Shown: in pieces, positions 10,001-18,638 of the stretch
Position numbering within the stretch: the first letter of the stretch is position 1
Layout: every line of letters starts with the position of its first letter
From: Lepidurus packardi
Taxonomy: Eukaryota > Arthropoda > Branchiopoda > Notostraca > Triopsidae
Length of the DNA stretch: 64,000 bases
Direction of reading: 5' to 3'
Assembly: GCA_023053545.1 (NCBI GenBank)
Contig: JAKZAN010000001.1
Coordinates: 10,002,565-10,066,564, forward strand
Notes under the pieces: model-generated
What the model was told of the DNA's origin: nothing
Databases searched by the model: none
Seen by the model: only the letters and a program-made list of their open reading frames with translations
Made by a program: the position numbers and the translations under genes

Positions 10001-12314
10001 TGGCAAGATTCTTATGCAAGGAGTCTGGAAAAGTGGAATCGCCTGGGATGAAACTCTTCCACCAGCCCTACTCCAGTCCTGGTCAGTCGTCTTAAAAGAG
10101 CTCACCCTCATCGAAGGCGTGGAACTCCCTCGCCTCTATTTATCACATCCAAGCGCTGCGACTAGCCTCCACATCTTTGCCGACGCCAGTCCTCAAGCTT
10201 ATGGAGTAGTAGCCTATTTGGTTGGTCATCAGGAATCATCCTTCGTCTTTTCAAAATCACGCGTTGCCCCTCTTAAGACATTGACTCTTCCTCATCTCGA
10301 ATTACTTGCCCTACTCTTAGCTTGTCGCCTCGCCACCTACTTAAAGGAAAACCTCCCTTCCGAGTCCCTCAGACCTGTCCATATTTGGACGGATTCGCAA
10401 ATTGCACTACACTGGGCCACGGACTCACGTCCTCCACGTCGAGTTCTCGAAAATCGGATTAATGAAATTAAGCGCTTGACTGCGAACCTCCAAGCAGAAA
10501 TTCTACACTGCTCCACCTCCGATAATCCAGCAGATCTTCTCACCCGTGGCATATCTTTCACGAAGTTTCAACAATCAACCCTCTGGCAACATGGACCGGA
10601 ACTGCTAAAGCACCCGCTATCGGCATCTCCTATATCCCTTAACGTTGCACTCGTGATTCAAACAGACCCCCCATCGGTAACAACCCAACCGATAGTGCCG
10701 GAGATTTTCTCGCGATTCCGTTCGTGGACCAGATTACTCCATGTGCTCTCCTGGATCTTTAGGTTTTTTACCAAAAGTAGGAATTCCGCAAAGAGAGTCG
10801 GACCCCTTTCAGTAGAAGAATTAACCTTCACCGCAGAATGGATTTTTCGTCGCACGCAAGAGCTAGATTTCCCTGAAGTTTACGATGCTTTAGCTTCAAC
10901 TACGCCCTCAAAAAAAATCGCAATTATCCGTCAACTTGGGCTGTACCTAAGCGAAAAGGGACTCATTCGATGCAAAGGAAGGATACAGAACGCTTCGCTT
11001 CCCATTACTGCTCGTAACCCCCTTTTACTCTCGAATCGTTCATCGATTACCCCCCTGTTAATTCGCCATCACCACGAAGAAACTGTTCATTCTGGCGCGA
11101 ATTCCTTGCTTACCTGTCTTCGACAGCGTTTCTGGATTCCCGCCGTTTTACCCGTTGTTAAGCGCGTCATTCGTGAGTGTCTACCCTGCCAACGACTCAG
11201 TAGCACTCCGTATGGCGTAGCCCAAGCTGCTCCGTTACCCCACTTCCGGATCTCTCCTGGCATCCCTTTCGAAGTCACGGGAGTGGATTTTCTAGGACCC
11301 CTTTTCGTTAAGGATTCGACTTCGGACAAGCAAGAGCTCAAGCAGTACATTTGTTTATTCACTTGTGCAAAAATTCGTGCTGTGCACCTAGAATTGGTAA
11401 ACGATCTCAAGGTTGCGACTTTCCTGCATGCTATGCAGCGTTTCATCTACAGGAAAGGATGTCCTCGGTTGTTAATCTCTGACAATGCCACCACGTTCGA
11501 GGCTGCGTCTAGCTTCCTTTCCAATAACTCTGCTTCTCAAGTCCTACAATCTTACCTCGCAGAGAAGAAGATCGTTTGGAAACACATACCGAAACGAGCT
11601 CCCTGGTACGGAGGATTTTGGGAGCGGCTAGTAGGCATGACCAAGGCCCTGTTGAAGCGTCATCTAGGAAGGGCACGGATTAACAAACAAGATCTTGAAA
11701 CCTTGATTGTCGCTATAGAAGCACAATTGAACAATCGACCTCTAACGGCGAACTTTGCCGATTTGAATGATTTAGACCCCTTGACCCCCTCTCACTTTCT
11801 TCATGGACGATTCTTGCCTACCCTATGTTGCACGACTCTTTATGAAGAACCTGAGTATGGAACGCCTGATGACCTGACCAGGTCTTTCCTCAACCTACAA
11901 ACAATATTGGGTAGCTTTTGGAAGCGTTGGTCTCAAGAATATCTGACGTCTCTTCGCCAACATCATTCCATCGTCTCCGCGACAAAAAATACGGAGCCTA
12001 AGATTGGTGAATTAGTCCACATTCATGACGATGGCAAGAGACAATTTTGGAAACTAGGTCTCATTACGGGACTAGAACGTGGGAAAGATGGAGTCGTTCG
12101 TTCGGTTTCTCTTCGGACTGCTAATGGCACTACGAATCGTCCTATTACTCGTCTCTACCCCTTAGAACTCCAACCAGAAGAAACTTCGCCCGAAGAGGAC
12201 GCACCGTCAGCGATACCCAATCCTATACAAGGTGTACGCAAGCGACATCCACGAGAAGCCGCCGAGATAGCTCGCATTCGGATTCGCAAGATAGCCTCCG
12301 ACGAAATCGCATAA
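7035..12314 (+). CDS. BEL-2 gag-pol polyprotein, intact
   Basis: A single frame of 1759 codons from the ATG just after the primer site to TAA. The frame is also open upstream through the LTR, but that part is only LTR read-through. Order: gag with DUF1759 (LKLPFFDGSPMNWQNFWDTF, about 7415-7480), zinc knuckles (about 8055-8245), DUF1758 protease with FDDGAQRSFV (8433), reverse transcriptase with SADIEKAFLN (about 9430) and YMDN (about 9665), RNase H with FADASPQAYG (about 10175), integrase zinc finger (HHHEETVHSG...CLPCQR, 11066-11195), integrase core with GVDFLGP, SDNATTF and GGFWERL supplying D, D, E, then DUF5641 to 12170. The second Asp of the RT YxDD box is Asn and the protease has DDG rather than DSG; some BEL lineages may vary here. 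Nothing breaks the frame, so it could be functional. Confidence 0.95.
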   Translation: MPASLIPLKRSRGMFYAFVKGLKVNVDEYMNGPTTPAEKKQKLVRTLQTLETKFASISSLDAKILDLTPQEELEEEEKAIIRYEIEYEDYVVYLQSGISQLQGIISVQPPPSAAVPVPPYPRKSKLPELKLPFFDGSPMNWQNFWDTFKSEIHGNTELSSVHKFHYLIGQLQKEARETVKGLSPSDVNYTLAIDLLLERFGKPEKLIQHHIRALQDLKFSADSVSGLKSFVLTLEQHLRELEALGRPINDYGDFLVCQIQDKLPSTLKQNMYRSRGNSSWDLLSLRQVLKLELDIAESCESPKPIDDKPKFQPPKTPEASALLTAAPMSPKSDMTSKPPKCAFCQGPHKPQDCPRYPTIPERFALAKEKRMCFNCLAHSSHSKASECKSKFRCMICKRAHHTSLHLSRPPAPSTPENEPESLTTAMSVHSDCSSSSQSSPLPQLVFLKIAEAPVMVNGRSTTANILFDDGAQRSFVTEGLLKKLRHKPRHSQTTNLHTFGAQPQKTKLPTTQISILNLRNEAQDILVNVVPSIVAPLNLRSPISISSYPYLRDLPLAHPNVNQDLLEIDVLIGADHSWEFIEDDVVRGNGPIAIRSTLGYLLSGPAHTGSQTSNSCSLLLVGQGPSSEERNLEDFWQIESIGITSTKPDDIYLREYQDPKVNRQEDGRYCAKLAWKEDHPSLPSNFNVANSRTTNLLKRLRKDPKTLEQYDSIFKEYEERGFIEKVSNELPTLPSNTHYLPHRHVVKDSLTTPIRVVFDCSCQSEPGQPSLNHCLDPGPSLLNDLCGILLRFREHKFVVSADIEKAFLNITLAEEDRDFLRFLWPRNPPDLTSPFATYRFRVVLFGASCSPFILLAVLDKHLTSYNTPQARTLKKNIYMDNLLDGATSENQLVTLYHQSRHMLAEAKMNLRDWSTNSPLLRKQLVLDHTLSSSATVNILLLKWLTETDSLTYPSFDLGPLTLTPTKRSVLQQISRIFDPLGFLGPITISGKILMQGVWKSGIAWDETLPPALLQSWSVVLKELTLIEGVELPRLYLSHPSAATSLHIFADASPQAYGVVAYLVGHQESSFVFSKSRVAPLKTLTLPHLELLALLLACRLATYLKENLPSESLRPVHIWTDSQIALHWATDSRPPRRVLENRINEIKRLTANLQAEILHCSTSDNPADLLTRGISFTKFQQSTLWQHGPELLKHPLSASPISLNVALVIQTDPPSVTTQPIVPEIFSRFRSWTRLLHVLSWIFRFFTKSRNSAKRVGPLSVEELTFTAEWIFRRTQELDFPEVYDALASTTPSKKIAIIRQLGLYLSEKGLIRCKGRIQNASLPITARNPLLLSNRSSITPLLIRHHHEETVHSGANSLLTCLRQRFWIPAVLPVVKRVIRECLPCQRLSSTPYGVAQAAPLPHFRISPGIPFEVTGVDFLGPLFVKDSTSDKQELKQYICLFTCAKIRAVHLELVNDLKVATFLHAMQRFIYRKGCPRLLISDNATTFEAASSFLSNNSASQVLQSYLAEKKIVWKHIPKRAPWYGGFWERLVGMTKALLKRHLGRARINKQDLETLIVAIEAQLNNRPLTANFADLNDLDPLTPSHFLHGRFLPTLCCTTLYEEPEYGTPDDLTRSFLNLQTILGSFWKRWSQEYLTSLRQHHSIVSATKNTEPKIGELVHIHDDGKRQFWKLGLITGLERGKDGVVRSVSLRTANGTTNRPITRLYPLELQPEETSPEEDAPSAIPNPIQGVRKRHPREAAEIARIRIRKIASDEIA

Positions 12315-12326
12315 CTACAATTCCGG

Positions 12327-12338
12327 CCGGCGGGAGAA
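12327..12338 (+). other. BEL-2 polypurine tract
   Basis: CCGGCGGGAGAA directly precedes the 3' LTR, 13 bp after the stop codon; the GGGAGAA core matches the plus-strand primer position expected. Confidence 0.7.
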
Positions 12339-12768
12339 TGTCGGAAATTCCGATTTCCTCCTTTCTGTCCTATCTCCTTTCTATCCTACCTCCTATTCTA
12401 TTTTTCGCAGCACGCGTTCAATGTTCAGTTTTGTACCCTATCGATCGCTTCTTTCTGTTTTTCAAATTATTGATCCATTCTTTTCGATCCACCCTGCACG
12501 TGCTGCCAAAGCTAACCTTTCCTTCAGTACTTCTAAACCTTTCTTCTAGTTCTTTCTCTGACATTTGGCCCCCTATAAAAGGCAGTCGGTTTTCGATAGA
12601 GACCAATGTTCCACTGCACCTTGGTGCAAGCTCTCTCCTACCTTTGTATGTGCGCTGCCTTGCTGGCATTAATAAAAGTCGTAAGACCGAGCCAAAAACT
12701 TATCCATTAAAAATACACAACGCAGGGTTTAAGTTTCCCCAATATTTAACTGACCAATATTTCCGACA
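12339..12768 (+). repeat. BEL-2 3' LTR
   Basis: 430 bp, same ends and same length as the 5' LTR with no mismatch seen by eye. The 5-bp target duplication GACAG is at 6581-6585 and 12769-12773. Both facts point to a recent insertion. Confidence 0.95.
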
Positions 12769-12773
12769 GACAG

Positions 12774-13276
12774 TACTTAAATTTGGTATGCCCGTCCTTA
12801 AGGGTGTTTGTCCTTAAATATGTCCTTAAATGGGAGTTGCTGCTAAATTTGTAGACATTTCGTCAGAATAAAAGGACTAAAACATCAATAATACATGCCG
12901 GCCGCATGCAGTTTCAAGTTCCGTTTAAAAATGGCTAGCCGTTCGGCATAGCGGGCCGTGGACAACGGCTATAGCCGTCAAAGTCAAACACACGCTCCTG
13001 AAGGGGAATGCAACTGTCATTTCCTATTGGCTAATGGTAAGTGGCTAGTGACGACACAAGTATACGGCGTATACGTGTGTATACTATACGCACTCGTGTG
13101 TAATCATTTGTGTGTTGCTGGCTGCTCTGAGACATTGCACGGCTCTCCACAGTCTTCAGTTACCATACTTAGGAGGTGTCTTGACTAAGTAAGTACGTAT
13201 AATTAATGGAATTATTGTGTCCTTAAAAATTTCCTAAGTAGTCCTTAAATTTTATCCGCGTGAGATGGTAACCCTA
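12774..13276 (+). other. Right part of the non-autonomous hAT, no gene
   Basis: 503 bp of non-coding interior. It contains repeated GTCCTTAAAT motifs and a GCCGGCCGCATGC stretch; no coding signature is seen. Confidence 0.6.
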
Positions 13277-13556
13277 CTTGCTACGCAGTATGTGAGTGTG
13301 TGTGTGTGTCTGTTTGAGTGTGCGTTGTGCGATACAGGAATCAACAGAAGACTCAAATCTCTTTAGTCTATTGTGTCCTTTGTATGTTTCTAACACTTTG
13401 GAATTGCATAGCATGTCTCCACCTCCTGGAAAACGCCCAAGACCGAATCTCCTTAGCTATTTTAGCGGAATAACTTCCGACTCACCGCTGCCCACAAAAA
13501 CAACATTACCGCTACCGGAATCTTCAGCATCTTCCAGTCAATCCATTGATCAATAT

Positions 13557-13743
13557 TGCAGCAAACTTCCCTTTTATACTCGTTCGTTGTACTCTCCTTT
13601 TACTCTTTTCCTGTTACTCTTTCGATGTTCTTTCACTTTCTCCTGGGGGTTGTTTTTACTGTTCTGGGAGAGTCGAGGTTTTGGTTTGAGAGCGAGTGCA
13701 CGTTAATGCAATCGTATATGTCTTACCCAGTGGGTTCATTACA
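13557..13743 (+). repeat. Gypsy-2 5' LTR
   Basis: 187 bp, TGCAGCAAAC to GGTTCATTACA. TTTTATACTCG near the start may act as a promoter box. Confidence 0.9.
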
Positions 13744-13796
13744 TATTTTGGTGCCAGAAGTGGGATCAAACTTTAACAATCATTTTATTAACAATC

Positions 13797-14981
13797 ATGG
13801 ATGGCCGCACACAAGCTAAACCAGTCGTGGTTGCTTCTGCCCTTGTTGAACCGAATCCGGCTTCCGAAGTGTTACTTGGTCAACTCATGGTGGCCCTCAA
13901 CCCTCTTGTTGGAAGCCAGTATCTGGGAGAAATACCTAATTTTACTGGCAAGGACGATACGCAAACGATCTCCGAATGGCTAGCTTTATTTAACCAGGTC
14001 GCCTTGTGCGCGAAGTGGGACGTGGACACTCGTTTTAACTTGATAGCCCTCCGGCTAAAAGAAGTGGCTGGTGAGTTCTATACCAACTGGAGGAAAACAA
14101 ACCGTAACAAAGTGTATGACGATTTCGTAAAGGATTTAAAAGAAAGATTTGGGGATACGACAGCCAAGGCCAGGAATGAAGCTCTTTTCAACGATTGCCG
14201 CCAGGAGCCGGGTCAAACAGTGCGTGATTTTGCTCAGCAATTAACCGTGTTAGCTCGAAGAGCTTACGAAGATCAGGCCACTAGCGATGATGCACGAGTT
14301 TTCCTAAGCCACATTAAATTGCAAAAGTTCATAAGAGGGTTAAGCTCACGGATTCAGCGTCTTGTTATCTCTGCGGAACCAACTACTTTCGATGACGCAG
14401 TTCGAATCGCGGTCAAAGAAGAAACAAATGAGATGCTTGTGCGTAAAGCTTCCGCTGAAGTTGGTCAAATTCGAAGTGAACAGTTAACGGGGGATCAGCC
14501 ACACGGCAGCAATGGAAACCGCGACACAGGACCCCATTCCCCCATTCGTGATATCCGCCTGGAAGACAAAATTGACGCGTTAAGTCAGCAGGTGGCTCGC
14601 ATACAGATGACGTCAAATTCACGTGACCGTCGTGACTCTATCGATGATTACCGGCCAACAGCTCGCGGATACCGTAAATCCGAAGAACGTTATAGCGGAT
14701 CCACTTCTCGTGAACGACAGGGATACAGCCCGTATAGACGCGGCCCATCGGCAAGGTCCACATCGAGAGAACGGTATAGGAATTCGCGTCGAGTTCAGTT
14801 TGCGGATATAACGTGCTATAACTGCAACCGGAAGGGACACATTGCAAGGGAATGCAGACTGTCGAACGGCGGGAATCCACAATTTGGCCGTCCAGAGTTT
14901 CCAATTGGTGCAGGTAGATGCTATAACTGCGGAAATTTAGGACATCGCGCCGCTGAATGCAGAGGGCGTCGTTTAAACTGA
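13797..14981 (+). CDS. Gypsy-2 gag
   Basis: Uninterrupted 394-codon frame from the first ATG after the primer site. The capsid-like part (about residues 45-210) has IPNFTGKDDTQTISEWLALF and FGDTTAKARNEALFNDCRQ, the usual gypsy gag pattern of a folded helical core ending in a QxxG/VRDFAQQL block. A basic, Arg/Ser-rich region (about residues 260-340) follows, then two CCHC zinc knuckles: CYNCNRKGHIARECR (about residue 340) and CYNCGNLGHRAAECR (about 374). It overlaps the pol frame by 25 bases, so pol would be made by a -1 shift. It appears intact even though pol is not. Confidence 0.9.
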   Translation: MDGRTQAKPVVVASALVEPNPASEVLLGQLMVALNPLVGSQYLGEIPNFTGKDDTQTISEWLALFNQVALCAKWDVDTRFNLIALRLKEVAGEFYTNWRKTNRNKVYDDFVKDLKERFGDTTAKARNEALFNDCRQEPGQTVRDFAQQLTVLARRAYEDQATSDDARVFLSHIKLQKFIRGLSSRIQRLVISAEPTTFDDAVRIAVKEETNEMLVRKASAEVGQIRSEQLTGDQPHGSNGNRDTGPHSPIRDIRLEDKIDALSQQVARIQMTSNSRDRRDSIDDYRPTARGYRKSEERYSGSTSRERQGYSPYRRGPSARSTSRERYRNSRRVQFADITCYNCNRKGHIARECRLSNGGNPQFGRPEFPIGAGRCYNCGNLGHRAAECRGRRLN

Positions 14982-16195
14982 TTAAGCCAGCTGTTAACGG
15001 TCAGCTGGGTAACCTTGCGAGTGGAAGCCGTACTCAGGACGTTCCCCTTAAGACTGGAAATTGGGTTAGAATTTGGTTACGGGTTGGGAATTTGGAATTG
15101 TTAACACTTGTTGATACCGGCTCATCGGTAACGGTGATCAATGAAAAGTGCATACGTCGACTTTTTCCTCGTTATCAGAAATATCAAGCGGAGGAGGGAA
15201 TCCGACTCACGTCTGTAAGTGGCCAACAGTTGAATGTTAAAGGTATGCTCGAGCTACCTGTGGAGTACAATGGAATGCGGTTTCAAGAAAAGTTTTATGT
15301 CGTTGAAGGAATTAAAGAGGAGTGCATTCTTGGGGAAAACGCTGTGAAAGCTCATGGCCTCGTCATTGACGGAAGGGAGCAAATGATTTACATTTCAAGA
15401 AATACCCCTGCACATACGTGCCTCGCAATGGAGGAATGCCGCCAGACAATAGTGTCCGAGGATCAACGCGGGGGATTCCATTTGGAAGTCACGAGATCTA
15501 CCGGAATTCCGGCGAAATCTCGCGTAAGTGTCGACTGTGCGGTTGATGCGAGTATTAAGGAAGGAACGGAGTTGCTTGTTAAGCGAGTGCTGTGGTTGCC
15601 CCTACCTCAAGGCATTCAGTTAGTGACCTCAATGGGATCCGTCAAGCCCAACGGCAAAGTAGCTTTAACATTCGAGAATAAGGGCGTAAACGGCAAGAGG
15701 TTGGAAAAAGGCCTCGTTGCTCAAGCGACTGTGTTGAAAGAGGACGCAGCTAATAAAGAATTCATGGAACGGATTGAAACATCACACCTACCGCCCAAAC
15801 AACGCCAATGCTTACGAAACTTGATAGAACAGTACACCGGAATCCTTGCCCGGTCTGATAAAGACCTCGGTTTAACACACCTGGTGAAGCACAAGATTAA
15901 TACAGGCAACGCAGCCCCCATCTTTCAAAGACCGTACCGGGTTCCGGAGACGCAGCGCCGGGTAATCGACCAACATGTGCAAGACATGCTCGAGCAAGGA
16001 GTCATCCGGCCGTCCTCGTCACCTTGGAGTTCCTCAGTGGTATTGGTCCCTAAGAAATCCGGAGAAATGCGCTGCTGCATCGATTTCCGCAGACTCAATG
16101 CTCTCGTTATGCCGGACAGACATCCACTACCTAGGATTACGGACACTCTGGAAGCTTTGGGCAAAGCCGAATTCTTCACGACCTTAGACCTCGAC
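14957..16195 (+). pseudogene. Gypsy-2 pol, protease and first part of RT only
   Basis: In the -1 frame relative to gag. The aspartic protease is present with LLTLVDTGSSVTVI (about 15095-15136) and the downstream ECILGENAVKAHGLVIDG flap/ILG motif. The reverse transcriptase begins with LTHLVKHKI and RPYRVPETQRRVIDQHV and includes PSSSPWSSSVVLV, CCIDFRRLNALV and FFTTLDLDS. Sequence ends at about 16195, before the YxDD box, RNase H and integrase. The ORF runs a few codons further into the inverted LTR piece. The break is a rearrangement, not a point mutation. Confidence 0.9.
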
Positions 16196-16311
16196 TCTCC
16201 CAGAACAGTAAAAACAACCCCCAGTAGAAAGTGAAAGAACATCGAAAGAGTAACAGGAAAAGAGTAAAAGGAGAGTACAACGAACGAGTATAAAAGGGAA
16301 GTTTGCTGCAC
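16196..16311 (-). repeat. Inverted partial LTR inside Gypsy-2
   Basis: Read on the minus strand from 16311, this is the first 116 bp of the Gypsy-2 LTR (TGCAGCAAAC to CTGGGAGAG). At the position where the two direct LTRs differ (CTTTCTCCTGG in the 5' copy, CTTTCTACTGG in the 3' copy) the inverted piece has the 3' version. It fuses directly to truncated RT on its left. Confidence 0.9.
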
Positions 16312-16400
16312 TTTTTTTTTATCATTGTCTTTTATCTTTTCTTTTAATGTGCGTTTTTTTTTTGCGAGGACGCAAATGTTTTCCCTTGCCCCGGGAGGAG
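16312..16400 (+). other. Gypsy-2 3' tail and purine tract
   Basis: 89 bp between inverted and direct LTR pieces: T-rich, then CCGGGAGGAG before the 3' LTR as a likely remnant plus-strand primer tract. Confidence 0.5.
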
Positions 16401-16587
16401 TGCAGCAAACTTCCCTTTTATACTCGTTCGTTGTACTCTCCTTTTACTCTTTTCCTGTTACTCTTTCGATGTTCTTTCACTTTCTACTGGGGGTTGTTTT
16501 TACTGTTCTGGGAGAGTCGAGGTTTTGGTTTGAGAGCGAGTGCACGTTAATACAATCGTATACGTCTTACCCAGTGGGTTCATTACA
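16401..16587 (+). repeat. Gypsy-2 3' LTR
   Basis: 187 bp, the same ends as the 5' LTR with about three substitutions, followed by the ATAT target duplicate. Confidence 0.9.
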
Positions 16588-17462
16588 ATATACTGGCTCA
16601 GATGGCTCAAAGAGGGTTGTGGATTTAACAAATTTTCCGGTATGTAATGTAACAGAATGGTTCAACCTGTTCAAAATTTATTTTATTCAGTTGGGCTATT
16701 ATATATCTCATGGCCACAGGAACAGAATATTCGTATCATGTTTATGTTTTCAGAAAGAAGACACGGTTCCTCAAAAAGTCCCTTGCTCACTACAGTTGCC
16801 ACTGGACACATTCCCATGCCAGCCCCTGCAGTACAAGTATCCCGCCACTGATGGGCGCCGTTTCAATGAAGCCTGGTTCAAGGATTTCCCGTTTCTGTAC
16901 TATGACAAAGTTCAGGACAAGGTGTACTGCTTCACATGTTGTTGCAGCTTGAAAAAAGGATTCATCTCTATGGAGGATGTAAAAGAAAAGGTGTTCTTCA
17001 CCGGGTTTTCCAATTGGAAAGAGGGAATCGAAAAGTTCAGGACCCACAGCCAATCTGAAATTCACCGACGATGCGTTGAAAAGAATCTGAATTTGCAATG
17101 TGAACCAATCAATGCAAAAATGGCTTCCGCAATGGCTCATCAACAAAGGAAACACTACGTAGCGTATATGGAGGTAATTGGTACTTTGCGCTCTTTGGCA
17201 CGCCAGGGACTGGCTACTCGCGGTCTCCTTGACAGCGATGGAAATCTTCGAGCTTTCCTTGAAGAAAAAGCCTTGGAGTCTAAGGAACTGAAAGACTGGC
17301 TTCAGCGACGTGGTAATTACCTCAGCCATGATATCCAAAATGAGCTTCTTGAAATAATGGCGCATATGGTACAACGGGAACAAGTTCAAGCAATTCAGAA
17401 AGCCAATTTCTTTGCAGTTATTGCTGACGGAACAATGAAAAGAACAGTTCAGCATATTGTAA

Positions 17463-18288
17463 CGCTATAAGATCACTCGATCTAAAAATAGCACAGAAAG
17501 GGGAATACCGACACAAGGAGCGGGGCGTCCAGACGTGGGAAGATCTGCGTGCGGCTGTTGAGAAGTCCTTCACACCGCCCGGAAAAACATACCGGTCGCT
17601 CTCCAAACTTCAGATGCGGGTGCAAGGACCAGAAGAGGTAGTGAACGAATATTACATCGACGTGGTGAAACTGTGCTTCGAGGCAGACCCAAAGATGACG
17701 GAGGACACGAGTCTAGACTACCTCTTCCGGGGACTACGACCCGCTTTAGTGGAAACACTCGCCCAACGTGACATTACGAGCTGCGAACAGTTCCTCGAAG
17801 AGGCAAAAAGGCTCGAATCGGGACAAGAGAGGGCAAGAGCATCTCAAGCGTGGTGGACTTCGGTTACGAGGAAGTCGGATAAGCGGGTCTCGATTGCTGG
17901 TGCAGCGCCCAGCGCTCTTTCACCGTCAGCGGAAAGTGGGAGCACTGACGATCTGCGGAAGCTTATCACCGAGTTGACTGGGGTGATGGTTGGAGGATTT
18001 CAACAGTTAAAGAGCGATCTTCGAAACTTACAAGGTAAGGTTGGCCACCCTTTTACCCCTAATACTAGAACACAGGAAGGTTCGCCGATTTGTTTTAATT
18101 GTAAAAGGTCGGGGCATATTGCCCGCTACTGCCCACACGAGTCAAGGACAAGAGATAACTTGGGAAGGCATACGCAAAGCATTAGGCAAGCTGGCATCGA
18201 CACCGGCGAATACTCGGGAAGCAGTGGCGGGTCGCCCCCACGTTGGAGCCAGCGCCCACCGTCACCTACACCACAGTCGGAAAACTAG
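17463..18288 (+). pseudogene. Gypsy gag fragment with zinc knuckle
   Basis: From about 17463 the frame reads as the middle and end of a Gypsy gag: YRHKERGVQTWEDLRAAVEKSF, then the capsid helix pattern VNEYYIDVVKLCFEADPKM and YLFRGLRPALVETL, a linker, and one CCHC knuckle CFNCKRSGHIARYCP (about 18092-18136). The frame closes at TAG 18286-18288. The N-terminus is missing and no pol follows. It abuts truncated hAT-1 on the left. A different Gypsy family from the two complete gag genes in this window, judging by the absence of their shared motifs. Confidence 0.75.
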
Positions 18289-18638
18289 GATTTTAGTTTC
18301 CACCTTGCTAACTGCCATTCGAGATCGTTTTGATCCCATGTTCACTCGAGTTGAGCTTGATATCGATTCAACCTGTAATTATAAGCTTCAAATCGTTCTA
18401 TCGCAGTGAGTGATATTAATAAAAAGCAAGACATATATATAAACAACAACAAAATTGTCAAACTATTGTAGCGCAAACTCGAATTCTTGGGAAATGGATG
18501 AAAGTTTTATATTCCTTTTACTTCAGAAGATGTTGCTGGACTTTGCTGCGTCGCAGAGCAGTAATAAACTACTATATTATACGTTAGATATGCATATTAA
18601 TTAAAATACTTGGTACAATATCTAGATCGCGTTTCAAC
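18289..18638. other. No confident gene; AT-rich spacer with possible hAT scrap
   Basis: One frame at 18290-18408 (TLLTAIRDRFDPMFTRVELD) is faintly like the linker before a hAT C-terminal domain, too short to assign. AATAAA occurs at 18417. The rest is AT-rich. At 18648-18715 the 10-mer CGAGGCTTTC recurs in tandem. Confidence 0.3.

Larger units (their letters stand above)
6551..13276 (+). mobile_element. Non-autonomous hAT carrying BEL-2
   Basis: The termini are TAGGGTTACCATC at 6551 and GATGGTAACCCTA ending at 13276, a 13-bp terminal inverted repeat. An 8-bp target duplication CTTGCTAC flanks them at 6543-6550 and 13277-13284, diagnostic of hAT. Without the BEL-2 insert and its target duplication the element is only about 540 bp (6551-6585 plus 12774-13276) and has no transposase. 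Its interior repeats the motif GTCCTTAAAT several times near both ends (6564, 12794, 12813, 12823, 13218, 13242), candidate subterminal binding sites. Confidence 0.9.
13557..16587 (+). mobile_element. Gypsy-2, rearranged Ty3/Gypsy inside hAT-1
   Basis: LTRs of 187 bp at 13557-13743 and 16401-16587 (TGCAGCAAAC...TTCATTACA) are flanked by ATAT at 13553-13556 and 16588-16591, a 4-bp target duplication. A primer-site-like TTTGGTGCCAGAAGTGGGATC begins at 13747. The element encodes gag and the first part of pol, but everything after the beginning of the reverse transcriptase is gone. It is replaced by an inverted copy of part of the LTR (16196-16311) and 89 bp of tail sequence. The two LTRs differ at about three positions by eye. 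Confidence 0.9.
13411..17455 (+). pseudogene. hAT-1 transposase, split by Gypsy and truncated
   Basis: The N-terminus starts at the ATG at 13411 (MSPPPGKRPRPNLLSYFS, a basic lead typical of this family) and runs to 13556. It resumes at 16592 with the same codon after removal of the Gypsy and one ATAT copy (SIDQY then TGSDGSKRVVDLTNFP). An intron at 16640-16753 (GTATGT...TTTTCAG) follows. The second exon shows the TTF-type zinc finger (DKVYCFTCCCS, WKEGIEKFRTHSQSEIHRRC) and the start of DUF4371 with FFAVIADGT (about 17408-17434), where the first catalytic Asp lies. After this the frame degrades and stops at 17468. The remainder, including the hATC domain, is missing. Confidence 0.8.
6060..17462 (+). 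mobile_element. hAT-1 (ZMYM1-like hAT), host of two further insertions, right end lost
   Basis: The left end lies in the G/C-rich stretch from about 6060 (GGCGGAACTGGGG, then alternating G- and C-runs to 6145), typical of termini of this hAT group and sited where BEL-1 protease sequence stops. Its gene is split into 13411-13556 and 16592-17455 by a Gypsy. Its 5' region is split at 6550/13277 by a non-autonomous hAT carrying BEL-2. Removing both inserts at their target duplications restores continuity of the transposase frame. The right terminus is missing: at about 17463 the sequence changes abruptly into a Gypsy gag. Sequence 6146-6542 shows no other gene. Confidence 0.65.

Noticed and set aside
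12338-12817. 159-codon ORF at the 3' LTR of BEL-2
   Set aside because: It is only LTR sequence read in the same open frame as the 5' LTR.
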